From: Deltaproteobacteria bacterium
GTDB lineage: Bacteria; Desulfobacterota; B13-G15; RBG-16-54-18
Length of the DNA: 8,392 nt
Assembly: GCA_003646745.1 (NCBI GenBank)
Contig: QMLM01000063.1
Coordinates: forward strand, 1-8,392
Direction of reading: 5' to 3'
The notes beneath the pieces were generated by a model. That model saw only the letters and a list, made by a program, of their open reading frames with translations. It was not told the origin of the DNA and did no database searches. Position numbers and translations under genes: made by a program. This document shows, piece by piece, positions 1 to 6,244 of the stretch. Position 1 is the first letter of the stretch. Each line of letters starts with the position of its first letter.

Positions 1-1041
1 CTCTTTTATCTCTTTCAGGCCCAAGAGAGGTATCGGTTGCAAGAGTTGGATCCGATAGTTACCAGCCTCCTTTCGGACATCAAGAAGGGGCTAAACTCCC
101 TCAGAGAGGTTCTAAGAAGGGGTGGAGAGAAGGAGGAGGTTGCCTCTTTGATTCGCCGCACCCAGGAATTGGAGGCAGATCTGGAACTTATCCTCTCCAT
201 GGGAGATCCAACTTATGTATACTGGTGTGAGACCAGGGGTAGGGGGGTATTTTTGCATGCTTCTCCCATCGACGTCTGGCCGGAGTTGAGCAAGAGGTTG
301 TACCCGCGGGTCGAGGCAATGGTTTTCACTTCCGCCACACTTTCCACACAAGGAGGGTTTGATTATTTCCGTGAGAGGCTCGGCCTGTGGGACGCCGAAG
401 AGCTCATCCTTCCCTCGCCCTTTGACCTCAACAGACAGGTAGTGATATACCTTCCTAAGGGGCTCCCGGAGCCCTCCTCTGCTGCCTTTGTCCAGGCGGC
501 CGCCAAGGAGATTGAGGCCATTTTGGAGATTACCAAGGGCAGGGCATTTGTGCTTTTCACAAGCTACAGGAATATGCAAGAGGTCTACAGCATCCTCAAA
601 GGGAGGTTGCCCTACCGTCTTTTGATCCAAGGACAAGGCCCCAAACATCTCCTTCTGGAGGAGTTTAAGACGGATTTACACTCTGTCCTTTTCGCCACCA
701 GTAGTTTTTGGGAAGGTGTGGATGTGCCAGGGGAGACCCTTAGCTGTGTCATCATCGACAAACTCCCCTTTGATCCACCTACAGATCCAGTGGTCCAGGC
801 ACGGATTGAGAAAATAGCTGCGCAGGGAGAAAATCCCTTCTTCCAGTATCAGGTCCCCTCAGCCATTATCACCTTGAAGCAGGGCCTAGGCAGGCTCGTC
901 AGGTGTAGGGAGGATCGGGGAGTTCTCTCCATCTTGGACAGCAGGCTGTTGACAAGGGGGTATGGAAAAATCTTTTTACAGAGCCTTCCCCCCGCCCCCT
1001 TGATTCAAAGTCGAGAGGAGATCGAAGAGGTATTTAAATAA
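1..1041 (+). CDS. dinG: DinG/XPD-family ATP-dependent DNA helicase, C-terminal part (5' end outside window)
   Basis: This is the C-terminal 346 residues of a superfamily 2 helicase of the DinG/YoaA/XPD group, which are typically 5'-3' DNA helicases with a [4Fe-4S] domain acting in repair and R-loop or replication-fork processing. The frame is open from base 1, so the gene begins upstream; the TTG at 37 is internal. Visible motifs, numbered within this fragment: TSATL (110-114, motif III), a FVLFTSY strand (183-189, motif IV), SFWEGVDVPG (235-244, motif V) and QGLGRLVR (294-301, motif VI with the arginine finger). Walker A, DEAH box and the iron-sulfur cysteines would lie in the missing N-terminal part and cannot be checked. 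Stop is TAA at 1039-1041. A 77-bp gap with no convincing terminator or promoter separates it from the next gene on the same strand. The family call is firm; the choice between DinG and a YoaA-like paralogue is less so. Confidence 0.9.
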   Translation, partial: LFYLFQAQERYRLQELDPIVTSLLSDIKKGLNSLREVLRRGGEKEEVASLIRRTQELEADLELILSMGDPTYVYWCETRGRGVFLHASPIDVWPELSKRLYPRVEAMVFTSATLSTQGGFDYFRERLGLWDAEELILPSPFDLNRQVVIYLPKGLPEPSSAAFVQAAAKEIEAILEITKGRAFVLFTSYRNMQEVYSILKGRLPYRLLIQGQGPKHLLLEEFKTDLHSVLFATSSFWEGVDVPGETLSCVIIDKLPFDPPTDPVVQARIEKIAAQGENPFFQYQVPSAIITLKQGLGRLVRCREDRGVLSILDSRLLTRGYGKIFLQSLPPAPLIQSREEIEEVFK

Positions 1042-1118
1042 CCCAGCTTTCTTAGATGACCCAGAAAATGGTGTTACCTGATTGGAGGTAGCCGCCACCG
1101 CTTTGAAAGGGTTGAGAT

Positions 1119-1850
1119 ATGGCATTTAAATTTTCTACATTTTTTAAGGGAAGAAAGAGCCCAGGGGAGCAAGTGGGCAAAAGACCAGCGAGATTCCCCT
1201 TTTATCGGCTGCTCTTTAAAAAGCAATATTACGTGCAATCATTGATCTTCCAATACTTAGAGGAACTAAAACGTGTGCAGGAGAGCTTTGTTCAGGCCAT
1301 TGAGACCTACTTCTCAAAGGGATTATGTACAGATTTTGAATTTTTGATTGAGCAGACCCATAAGGCAGAATCCAAATGTGATGATATAAGAAATACCATC
1401 GAGCTGGAGATGTACGGCAAGGCCTTGATACCAGAGTCCCGAGGCGACATCTTGGGGTTACTTGAGACCATGGACTCGATACCCAATCAATTTGAACTCA
1501 TCCTTTATTTCATCCAGACCCAGAAGCTTCGCGTACCGGATTTTATGACCTCGGATCTGAAGGAACTGCTGCAGATCTCCGTTGATTCTTGGGATCTGTT
1601 GCGGCAGAGCGTAGAATCTTTGTTTATAAATCCCGAGGTTATCCAGACTCTCAACCAAAAGATCGATAGAAAAGAAAGCCAAGGTGACTTCATAGAGAGG
1701 AGATTGATAACAAACATCTTCGACTCCGATATAGATACGGCATACAAGATCTTGCTGAGGGACCTGGTGGTTCAAATTGGGAATATCAGCGATCACACAG
1801 AGCGGGTTTCTCGAAGAGTAATGATCATTAATGTCAAAAGGAGGGTCTGA
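1119..1850 (+). CDS. DUF47 family protein (PhoU-like, TIGR00153 type), partner of PiT phosphate transporter
   Basis: A 243-residue, mainly helical cytoplasmic protein of the DUF47/PhoU-like family (PF01865). Such proteins are usually encoded next to PiT permeases and are thought to regulate or assist phosphate uptake. The PhoU-type acidic metal-binding pattern is visible twice: E84-S-K-C-D88-D89 in the first half and E186-S-Q-G-D190 in the second. R108-G-D110 with D119 and S224-D225-H-T-E228 further match the family's conserved helices. There is no signal peptide or membrane segment; the first 25 residues are basic. Length is normal for the family (about 210-250). The ATG at 1119 is preceded by AAAGGG at 1106-1111 with 7-nt spacing, which supports this start. 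It ends TGA at 1848-1850, directly abutting the TTG start of the permease gene in the same frame, so the two are almost certainly co-transcribed and translationally coupled. Confidence 0.92.
   Translation: MAFKFSTFFKGRKSPGEQVGKRPARFPFYRLLFKKQYYVQSLIFQYLEELKRVQESFVQAIETYFSKGLCTDFEFLIEQTHKAESKCDDIRNTIELEMYGKALIPESRGDILGLLETMDSIPNQFELILYFIQTQKLRVPDFMTSDLKELLQISVDSWDLLRQSVESLFINPEVIQTLNQKIDRKESQGDFIERRLITNIFDSDIDTAYKILLRDLVVQIGNISDHTERVSRRVMIINVKRRV
1839..1845 (+). promoter_or_regulatory. Strong ribosome binding site that sets the TTG start of the phosphate permease
   Basis: AGGAGGG lies inside the last codons of the DUF47 gene, 5 nt before the TTG at 1851. It is the reason for accepting a non-ATG start immediately after the TGA stop. 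It implies termination-reinitiation coupling between the two genes. Confidence 0.75.
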
Positions 1851-2792
1851 TTGCTTTTTCTGTTGAGCGGGATATTCATGGGGTGGTCTCTGGGGGCGAA
1901 TGATGCAGCCAATGTCTTCGGTTCTGCGGTAGCCTCTCGTATGCTTAAGTTCTGGACAGCAGCGACCCTATGCTCCATTTTCGTTATCCTAGGAGCAATC
2001 CTGGAGGGCCATGCGGGAATTGAAACCCTAGGAGGTTTAACCCACCTGACTTTGAAATCAGCAGTTATCTCTTCTACTGCAGCAGCCATAACGGTGACCT
2101 TGATGACGCTCTTCGATTTGCCGGTATCTACATCACAAGCTGTAGTGGGAGCTATCATCGGGATCGGAATCTTGGAGGGACATCTCAATCTTGGTGTTCT
2201 GGCAAAGGTGGTAACATGTTGGTTTGGCACCCCAACGGGGGCCTTGGTGGCGGCAGTAGTCATTTTTTATACCTTGAAACAGGTTTTGAACAGGTTAAAT
2301 CTGAACATGTTCGAAAAAGACATAGTCCTTCGCCTTTGCCTAATTGCATCTGGAGCCTATGGCGCTTATACCCTTGGAGCGAACAACGTCGCCAACGTAA
2401 CCGCCGTTTTTATCGGGGCAGGTGCTTTGGGTGTCTTTGAGGGGACGTTGATAGGAGGGTTGAGTATTGCCTCTGGCGTACTTACCTTTAGCCGCGGCGT
2501 GATGGAGACCATCGGCAGCAGGTTGGTGAGACTCGATGCCTTCTCAGCCCTTGTCGCAATATTAGCAGAGTCAGTAACCCTGCACTTTTATAGCCTCGTC
2601 GGTGTTCCTGTTTCAGCTTCGCAGGCTATTATAGGAGCAGTTTTGGGAATTGGGGTAGTGAAGGGTGCTGAGACGATAAGGATGCGAGCCCTCTATAACA
2701 TCCTCTCAGGCTGGTTTATGACCCCAATTTTGGCATGTTTTCTGGCCTTTTTTATCCAGTTTTTATCACATCTGCGCTACATCCCATCGTGA
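1851..2792 (+). CDS. Inorganic phosphate transporter, PiT/Pho-4 family (short form)
   Basis: A 313-residue inner-membrane permease of the PiT family (PF01384), which takes up phosphate with H+ or Na+. The protein is an internal duplication. Half one has GANDAAN (15-21), PVSTSQA (91-97) and WFGTP (124-128); half two has GANNVAN (176-182), PVSASQA (253-259) and WFMTP (288-292). These are the paired phosphate/cation-binding signatures of the family. Nearly the whole sequence is hydrophobic with about ten likely membrane segments; the polar linker around 141-160 marks the middle. The second motif has Asn (179) where the first has Asp, which I believe is usual in the short PiT subtype paired with DUF47. 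The TTG start at 1851 gives an N-terminus beginning directly with the first helix, as expected, and has AGGAGGG upstream. Its partner gene lies immediately 5'. The name pit is avoided because the short form differs from E. coli PitA. Confidence 0.93.
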   Translation: MLFLLSGIFMGWSLGANDAANVFGSAVASRMLKFWTAATLCSIFVILGAILEGHAGIETLGGLTHLTLKSAVISSTAAAITVTLMTLFDLPVSTSQAVVGAIIGIGILEGHLNLGVLAKVVTCWFGTPTGALVAAVVIFYTLKQVLNRLNLNMFEKDIVLRLCLIASGAYGAYTLGANNVANVTAVFIGAGALGVFEGTLIGGLSIASGVLTFSRGVMETIGSRLVRLDAFSALVAILAESVTLHFYSLVGVPVSASQAIIGAVLGIGVVKGAETIRMRALYNILSGWFMTPILACFLAFFIQFLSHLRYIPS

Positions 2793-2837
2793 AATTCCGG
2801 GCTAAAGGATAGGGTAATAGACTCGTTAAGATTTGAG

Positions 2838-3608
2838 TCAGTACTTCTCTATATAGGCATAGGCGCTGTGGTTGTGAATGCTCTCGAAGTTCTCTGACTC
2901 CACTGAGAACCAGGTGATGTTATGGTCGGCGGAGAGCTTTTTTGCCACCTCTCTTACCACGTCCTCCACGAACATGGGATTTTCATAAGCCCTCTCTGTT
3001 ACGTACTTCTCGTCAGGCCGTTTGAGGATAGAGTATACGTCACAGCTGGCCGAGTTCTCTACCAACTGGATAATATCCTCGATCCAGATGAACTTTTTAA
3101 AGCGGACATTTACGGTAACAGTACCCCTCTGGTTGTGGGCCCCCTGGTCGCTTATCTCCTTGGAACAGGGGCAGACAGTGGTGATCGGGACATCTATTCC
3201 CACATAGAAGTCGTCCCCTTCCCCTTCGTTGCTGCTGCCGCAGAAACGACATATATACTCCATGAGCCCTTTGGCCTTGGTTACCGGTGCCTCTTTCTCG
3301 ATGAAGTAAGGGAACTCGATCTCCAGGTGGGCGGATTTGGCTCTCAGTTTTTTCTTCATCTCCTGGAGGATCTTGGAGAAGTTCTTGATGGCGATGTCCC
3401 CTTTGTATTTGTTTAGGATCTCGATGAAACGGCTCATATGGGTTCCCTTAAAGTGATGGGGGAGATTTACATACATGTTGACGTTTGCCACCGTATGCTG
3501 CACGCCCTTGGCCTTATCAAGCACGGTGATGGGATAGCGGATATTCTTTACACCCACCTTTTTTATCTCGATATGGCGGTTATCACGCTGGTTTTGTACG
3601 TCGATCAT
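2838..3608 (-). CDS. folE2: GTP cyclohydrolase FolE2 (type IB, GCYH-IB)
   Basis: This 256-residue protein belongs to the FolE2/MptA family (PF02649), which converts GTP to 7,8-dihydroneopterin triphosphate, the first step of folate and queuosine synthesis. Type IB differs from classical FolE and does not depend on zinc in the same way. Diagnostic stretches: HMSRF (57-61), SAHLEIEFPYF (92-102), CPCSKE (146-151) containing the active-site cysteine, GAHNQRG (156-162) and the C-terminal IHNHSAYAYIE (244-254). Start choice: an in-frame TTG at 3653 would add 15 residues rich in glycine and unlike the family. The ATG at 3608 instead overlaps the queD stop as ATGA and has GGGAG (3616-3620) 7 nt upstream, so it is preferred. 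The product is the substrate of the upstream neighbour QueD, and the two are translationally coupled. It converges on the PiT gene with 45 bp between them. No classical folE is visible here. Confidence 0.95.
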   Translation of the reverse strand: MIDVQNQRDNRHIEIKKVGVKNIRYPITVLDKAKGVQHTVANVNMYVNLPHHFKGTHMSRFIEILNKYKGDIAIKNFSKILQEMKKKLRAKSAHLEIEFPYFIEKEAPVTKAKGLMEYICRFCGSSNEGEGDDFYVGIDVPITTVCPCSKEISDQGAHNQRGTVTVNVRFKKFIWIEDIIQLVENSASCDVYSILKRPDEKYVTERAYENPMFVEDVVREVAKKLSADHNITWFSVESENFESIHNHSAYAYIEKY

Positions 3609-3982
3609 CTCTCTTCTCCCATGTATGAGGCCCCCGCTCCCTCCGACTCCCAAGCAGTGACCTTATAAGGCTTTATATGGTAAGGCCGCAATTTCTCCAC
3701 CAAGGCCTCGTATATATAGCGAGCAATGTTCTCCGATGATGGTTCCCTTTTCTCGAAATAAGGAAGGTCATTGAGGTATTTATGATCCAGCGTCTGAAGT
3801 ACCCCCTCAGCCTCTTTTTTTAGTATACCGAAGTCCAGAACCATCCCCCCTGGTCCCAGGGCCTCGGCCCTTATAAAGACCTCCACCAGCCAGTTGTGGC
3901 CGTGAAGGGATTCACATTCGCCTCCATAGTTCCTAAGGTTGTGGGCTGCAGCAAATTGCGACTTTATCACCAATTCATACAT
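3605..3982 (-). CDS. queD: 6-carboxytetrahydropterin synthase QueD / PTPS family (COG0720), possibly dual PTPS-I/III
   Basis: A 125-residue T-fold enzyme acting on 7,8-dihydroneopterin triphosphate from FolE2. QueD (PTPS-I) makes 6-carboxytetrahydropterin for queuosine; PTPS-III relatives make 6-hydroxymethyldihydropterin for folate. Zinc ligands are H14, H27 and H29 (in HGHN 27-30). The catalytic cysteine is C23 and is followed by E24, giving CESLHGH, which satisfies both CxxxHGH (PTPS-I) and ExxHGH (PTPS-III). Other family residues: VLDFGILK (48-55), LDHKYLND (65-72) and the pterin-anchoring W111-E112. Length matches E. coli QueD (about 120). ATG at 3982 is the only reasonable start, since an in-frame stop (3989-3991) lies just upstream. 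It has no clear Shine-Dalgarno, which fits the near-leaderless promoter predicted in front. It shares ATGA with folE2. Family call is very secure; single versus dual activity is open. Confidence 0.94.
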   Translation of the reverse strand: MYELVIKSQFAAAHNLRNYGGECESLHGHNWLVEVFIRAEALGPGGMVLDFGILKKEAEGVLQTLDHKYLNDLPYFEKREPSSENIARYIYEALVEKLRPYHIKPYKVTAWESEGAGASYMGEER

Positions 3983-3990
3983 TTGTGATT

Positions 3991-4019
3991 ACTTTAACAA
4001 AGGATGAAAGGCTTGTCAA
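3991..4019 (-). promoter_or_regulatory. Predicted sigma-70-type promoter for queD-folE2
   Basis: Reading the minus strand, a perfect -35 TTGACA (4019-4014) is followed by a 17-bp spacer and the -10 hexamer TAAAGT (3996-3991), which matches TATAAT at 4 of 6 positions. The spacer ends in TGT, giving an extended -10 (TGn) element. The expected start of transcription is near 3984, only about 2 nt before the queD ATG at 3982. This makes queD-folE2 a separate transcription unit even though the biotin operon reads into it. Prediction by eye only. Confidence 0.6.
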
Positions 4020-4024
4020 ACCTT
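4008..4024. repeat. Short inverted repeat overlapping the -35 box of the queD promoter
   Basis: On the minus strand the 17-mer AAGGTTTGACAAGCCTT is a near-perfect palindrome: 8 bp with one T-G mismatch around a central A (as RNA, a 7-bp stem with a G-U pair and a GAC loop). It contains the whole TTGACA hexamer. It could be a repressor operator or a chance palindrome. It is unlikely to be a terminator for the upstream operon because no T-run follows. Confidence 0.4.
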
Positions 4025-4047
4025 CTGGATCTGGTTTTGGTCCGGAT

Positions 4048-4875
4048 TTAAAGGAGTTTTTTGGCGTTTAACTCTAAGATATTCCTTAGCTGTTCATCGC
4101 TGAGGCCGGATTCTCTCATCTCTCTCACGTATCTTCCTGGAGGGATGAGGGGATAGTCAGAGCCGAACAGGACCCTTTTAGGACCTACTATGGAGGTGGC
4201 GATTTTGTAAACCCTTTTGTCGTATATAAAGGGGACGGCTGCCGTATCGTAGTATACCTCTTGACAGATGGCGGCGACCTCCGGCATGAGCTCATAGAAG
4301 AAAAACCCTCCTCCCATGTGGGCCAAGATAACTTTCACACCCTGTAAGATTTGCAATAGTGCCTGCATCTGGCGCAGCCCTACCTTCCCCTTCCCAGGAT
4401 AAAGGTGTCCCAATGGCTCATTATAGTGAATGAGCGCAGGTAGTTTCTTTTCCTTTATAGCCTCGAAGATGGGCCGGATGCTATTCAAATCCCATAGCTG
4501 CTCACCATAAGTTCCAGGGGCCAATTCCCCCACTCCTCTTGCCCCAGCAACGGCGCATCTCGCCAATTCCGCAGCTGCTTCCTTCTCCTTCCTGGGTAGG
4601 CTGACGAAGGGAATGATCCTCTCGGGATATCGTTGGTGGCACATCAGCAAATAGTCGTTCTCCCTGCGACATAGTTCCGCCTTTTGCCAGGGGAACCCAC
4701 AGACCACCGACGTCTCCACCCCCTCTCTCTCCATAGCCCCCAGGAGCTCCTCGACGCCGATCATCTGCGCCTTTTTGTCAGAGTAGATAAGGGAGAAGGT
4801 GGGATCTTCCTTTGTTAATTGATCCCTGTGTTCTCTGGTGTATGGAGAGAAGATATGGGTGTGAATGTCAATCAT
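4048..4875 (-). CDS. Amidohydrolase family (Amidohydro_2, COG2159-like) metal-dependent hydrolase, last gene of the biotin operon
   Basis: A 275-residue TIM-barrel metal-dependent hydrolase (PF04909-like). Likely metal ligands are visible in the expected order: DIHTH (H5, H7) on strand 1, H150 in HYNEP, H186 in LAHMGGG and D240 in LFGSDYP. E117 in GVGELAPG may be a further active-site residue. There is no signal peptide, so it is cytosolic. The substrate cannot be read from the sequence; relatives include decarboxylases and hydrolases acting on amides, lactones or carboxylated rings. Its ATG (4875-4873) overlaps the bioA stop as ATGA, with GGGGGAG 8 nt upstream, so it is translationally coupled to bioA and probably belongs to biotin metabolism or cofactor upkeep. 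It sits where bioD is found in many bio operons but is not related to BioD, which is a P-loop ATPase. The TAA stop is 65 bp before queD. A TatD-type nuclease was considered; the short length and GSDYP fit Amidohydro_2 better. Confidence 0.85.
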   Translation of the reverse strand: MIDIHTHIFSPYTREHRDQLTKEDPTFSLIYSDKKAQMIGVEELLGAMEREGVETSVVCGFPWQKAELCRRENDYLLMCHQRYPERIIPFVSLPRKEKEAAAELARCAVAGARGVGELAPGTYGEQLWDLNSIRPIFEAIKEKKLPALIHYNEPLGHLYPGKGKVGLRQMQALLQILQGVKVILAHMGGGFFFYELMPEVAAICQEVYYDTAAVPFIYDKRVYKIATSIVGPKRVLFGSDYPLIPPGRYVREMRESGLSDEQLRNILELNAKKLL

Positions 4876-6236
4876 CGTCCTATCTCCCCCGTTACTGTCT
4901 TAATGGATTGATAGATCGCCTCCAAGAGTTCCTCCAGTTCCGTCTCGCTGATGCCCAATGGGGGCATGATGACGATCACATCCCCCAGAGGGCGGATGAT
5001 GACTCCTCTTTTTCTCGCCTCCAAGATCACCCTGATGCCAATTTTGTCCTGGGGCAAGAAGGGTTCTTTAGTCTTCTTATCGGCCACAAGTTCTACGCCC
5101 ACCATGAACCCCTTCTGCCTTACCTCCCCCACAATGGGTAGATCTTTGAATTCCTCCAGCCTCCAGGTGAGCAGATCAATCTTGGGGATGAGTTTCTCAA
5201 GGGTTTTTTTCTTTTCGAAGACCTCCAGGCTGGCCAGAGCTGCAGCGCAGGCCAGGGGGTTACCTGTATAGGTATGTCCATGGAAGAAGGTTTTGAATTC
5301 GTGGTATTCACCGAGAAAGACACCATATATCTGGTCGGTAACAAGGGTGGCGGCCAGAGGGAGGTAACCTCCGGTGATCCCCTTGGCCAAGACCATGATA
5401 TCTGGCCGCACCCCCTCATGCTCACAGGCGAACATCCTTCCCGTTCTGCCGAAGCCCACAGCCACCTCATCGGCGATCATCAGAACCCCATAGCGGGTGC
5501 AGATATCCCTCACCCTCTGGAGGAAGCCAGGGGGTTGGGTGATCATCCCCGCAGCTGCCTGTACCAGGGGCTCGATGATGAGGGCGGCGACCTCTTGATG
5601 GTGCTCCTCCAAGATCTTCTCCAGCTCTCGCAGGCATTCTAACTCACAATCCGGCCAGGTTTGACCTTTGGGGCAACGATAGCAATAAGGGGCCTCGGCG
5701 TGAAAGACCGAAAAGAGCAAGGGGCGGTAGGACTGATGAAATACTTCTATCCCCCCCACGCTCACCGCCCCCAAGGTATCACCGTGATAGGCGTTCTTGA
5801 AGGAGACAAATGTGGTTTTCCTTTTATATCCTTTGTGTTGCCAATATTGAAAGGCCATCTTTAGGGCGACCTCGTTGGCAGTGGAACCGTCGTCGGAATA
5901 AAAGACCCTCTCTAGACCTTGGGGGGTGATCTCCACCAATCTCTTGGCCAGCTCTATGGCCGGGGGGTTAGAAAGTCCTAGGAGGGTGGAGTGGGAGATC
6001 TTGTTTACCTGCTCGATGATGGCACGATCTATCTCCTTTTGACGATGTCCATGGATGGTAACCCAGAGTGAGGAAACCCCATCCAGATATCTCCTGCCGT
6101 AGATATCGATAAGATAAGATCCCTCACCCCGTTCGATGATGACCGGTTCCATCTCCTGGTAGTCCTTCATTTGGGTAAAGGGGTGCCAAACGTAGCGTTT
6201 GTCGTCCTCTTCCAATCTCCTCTGCCAGGACATCAT
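4872..6236 (-). CDS. bioA: Adenosylmethionine-8-amino-7-oxononanoate aminotransferase (DAPA synthase)
   Basis: A 454-residue class III (fold-type I) PLP aminotransferase that converts 8-amino-7-oxononanoate (KAPA) to 7,8-diaminopelargonate, the third-last step of biotin synthesis. Features: N-terminal WHPFTQM (17-23), SSLWVTIHGH (55-64), FYSDDGSTANE (112-122) for PLP phosphate binding, NAYHGDT (148-154), PLP-ring aspartate D256 in ADEVAVGFGRTG, and Schiff-base lysine K285 in LAKGITGG. HGHTYTGNP (329-337) is typical of the family. F20 replaces the active-site Tyr (Y17) of E. coli BioA; Bacillus subtilis BioA, which uses lysine as amino donor, also has Phe there as I recall it. A four-cysteine patch (C185, C188, C197, C201) is present. 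The start is a tandem ATGATG at 6236-6231; AGGAGG (6244-6239) is 2 nt from the first ATG and 5 nt from the second, so translation may really begin at 6233. It follows bioF by 6 nt and overlaps the amidohydrolase by 4 nt. Confidence 0.96.
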   Translation of the reverse strand: MMSWQRRLEEDDKRYVWHPFTQMKDYQEMEPVIIERGEGSYLIDIYGRRYLDGVSSLWVTIHGHRQKEIDRAIIEQVNKISHSTLLGLSNPPAIELAKRLVEITPQGLERVFYSDDGSTANEVALKMAFQYWQHKGYKRKTTFVSFKNAYHGDTLGAVSVGGIEVFHQSYRPLLFSVFHAEAPYCYRCPKGQTWPDCELECLRELEKILEEHHQEVAALIIEPLVQAAAGMITQPPGFLQRVRDICTRYGVLMIADEVAVGFGRTGRMFACEHEGVRPDIMVLAKGITGGYLPLAATLVTDQIYGVFLGEYHEFKTFFHGHTYTGNPLACAAALASLEVFEKKKTLEKLIPKIDLLTWRLEEFKDLPIVGEVRQKGFMVGVELVADKKTKEPFLPQDKIGIRVILEARKRGVIIRPLGDVIVIMPPLGISETELEELLEAIYQSIKTVTGEIGR

Positions 6237-6238
6237 CT

Positions 6239-6244
6239 CCTCCT
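6239..6244 (-). promoter_or_regulatory. bioA ribosome binding site overlapping the bioF stop codon
   Basis: Minus-strand AGGAGG shares bases with the TAG stop of bioF (6245-6243). Its spacing favours the second of two adjacent ATG codons (6233) as the bioA start. The arrangement supports coupled translation of bioF and bioA. Confidence 0.7.

Noticed and set aside
112..648. Long open frame (178 codons) on the minus strand antisense to the helicase gene
   Set aside because: It lies wholly opposite conserved helicase motifs, has no recognisable domain and reads like a complementary-frame shadow.
1042..1118. Possible promoter or terminator between the helicase and DUF47 genes (TTAGAT as a -10)
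   Set aside because: No acceptable -35 lies at 16-18 bp and no stem with a T-run is present; only the ribosome binding site at 1106-1111 is supported.
1793..2263. 156-codon open frame on the minus strand spanning the DUF47/PiT junction
   Set aside because: It is antisense to two well-supported genes and has a composition typical of the reverse complement of membrane-protein codons.
2820..2839. Inverted repeat GACTC(G)...(T)GAGTC in the convergent gap between the PiT and folE2 genes, a possible bidirectional terminator
   Set aside because: The stem is only 5-6 bp with an 8-nt loop, overlaps the folE2 stop codon, and has no T-run on either strand; no other terminator is evident in the 45-bp gap.
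2922..3416. 164-codon open frame on the plus strand opposite folE2
   Set aside because: folE2 is unambiguous on the other strand with family motifs throughout; the plus-strand product has no recognisable features.
3609..3653. Longer FolE2 starting at the TTG at 3653
   Set aside because: The extra 15 residues do not look like the family, while the ATG at 3608 has a good ribosome binding site and an ATGA overlap with queD.
4014..4022. Plus-strand TTGTCAAACC-like stretch resembling half of a BirA biotin-operator
   Set aside because: Only one imperfect half-site without the spaced second half, and it lies before queD rather than the start of the biotin operon.
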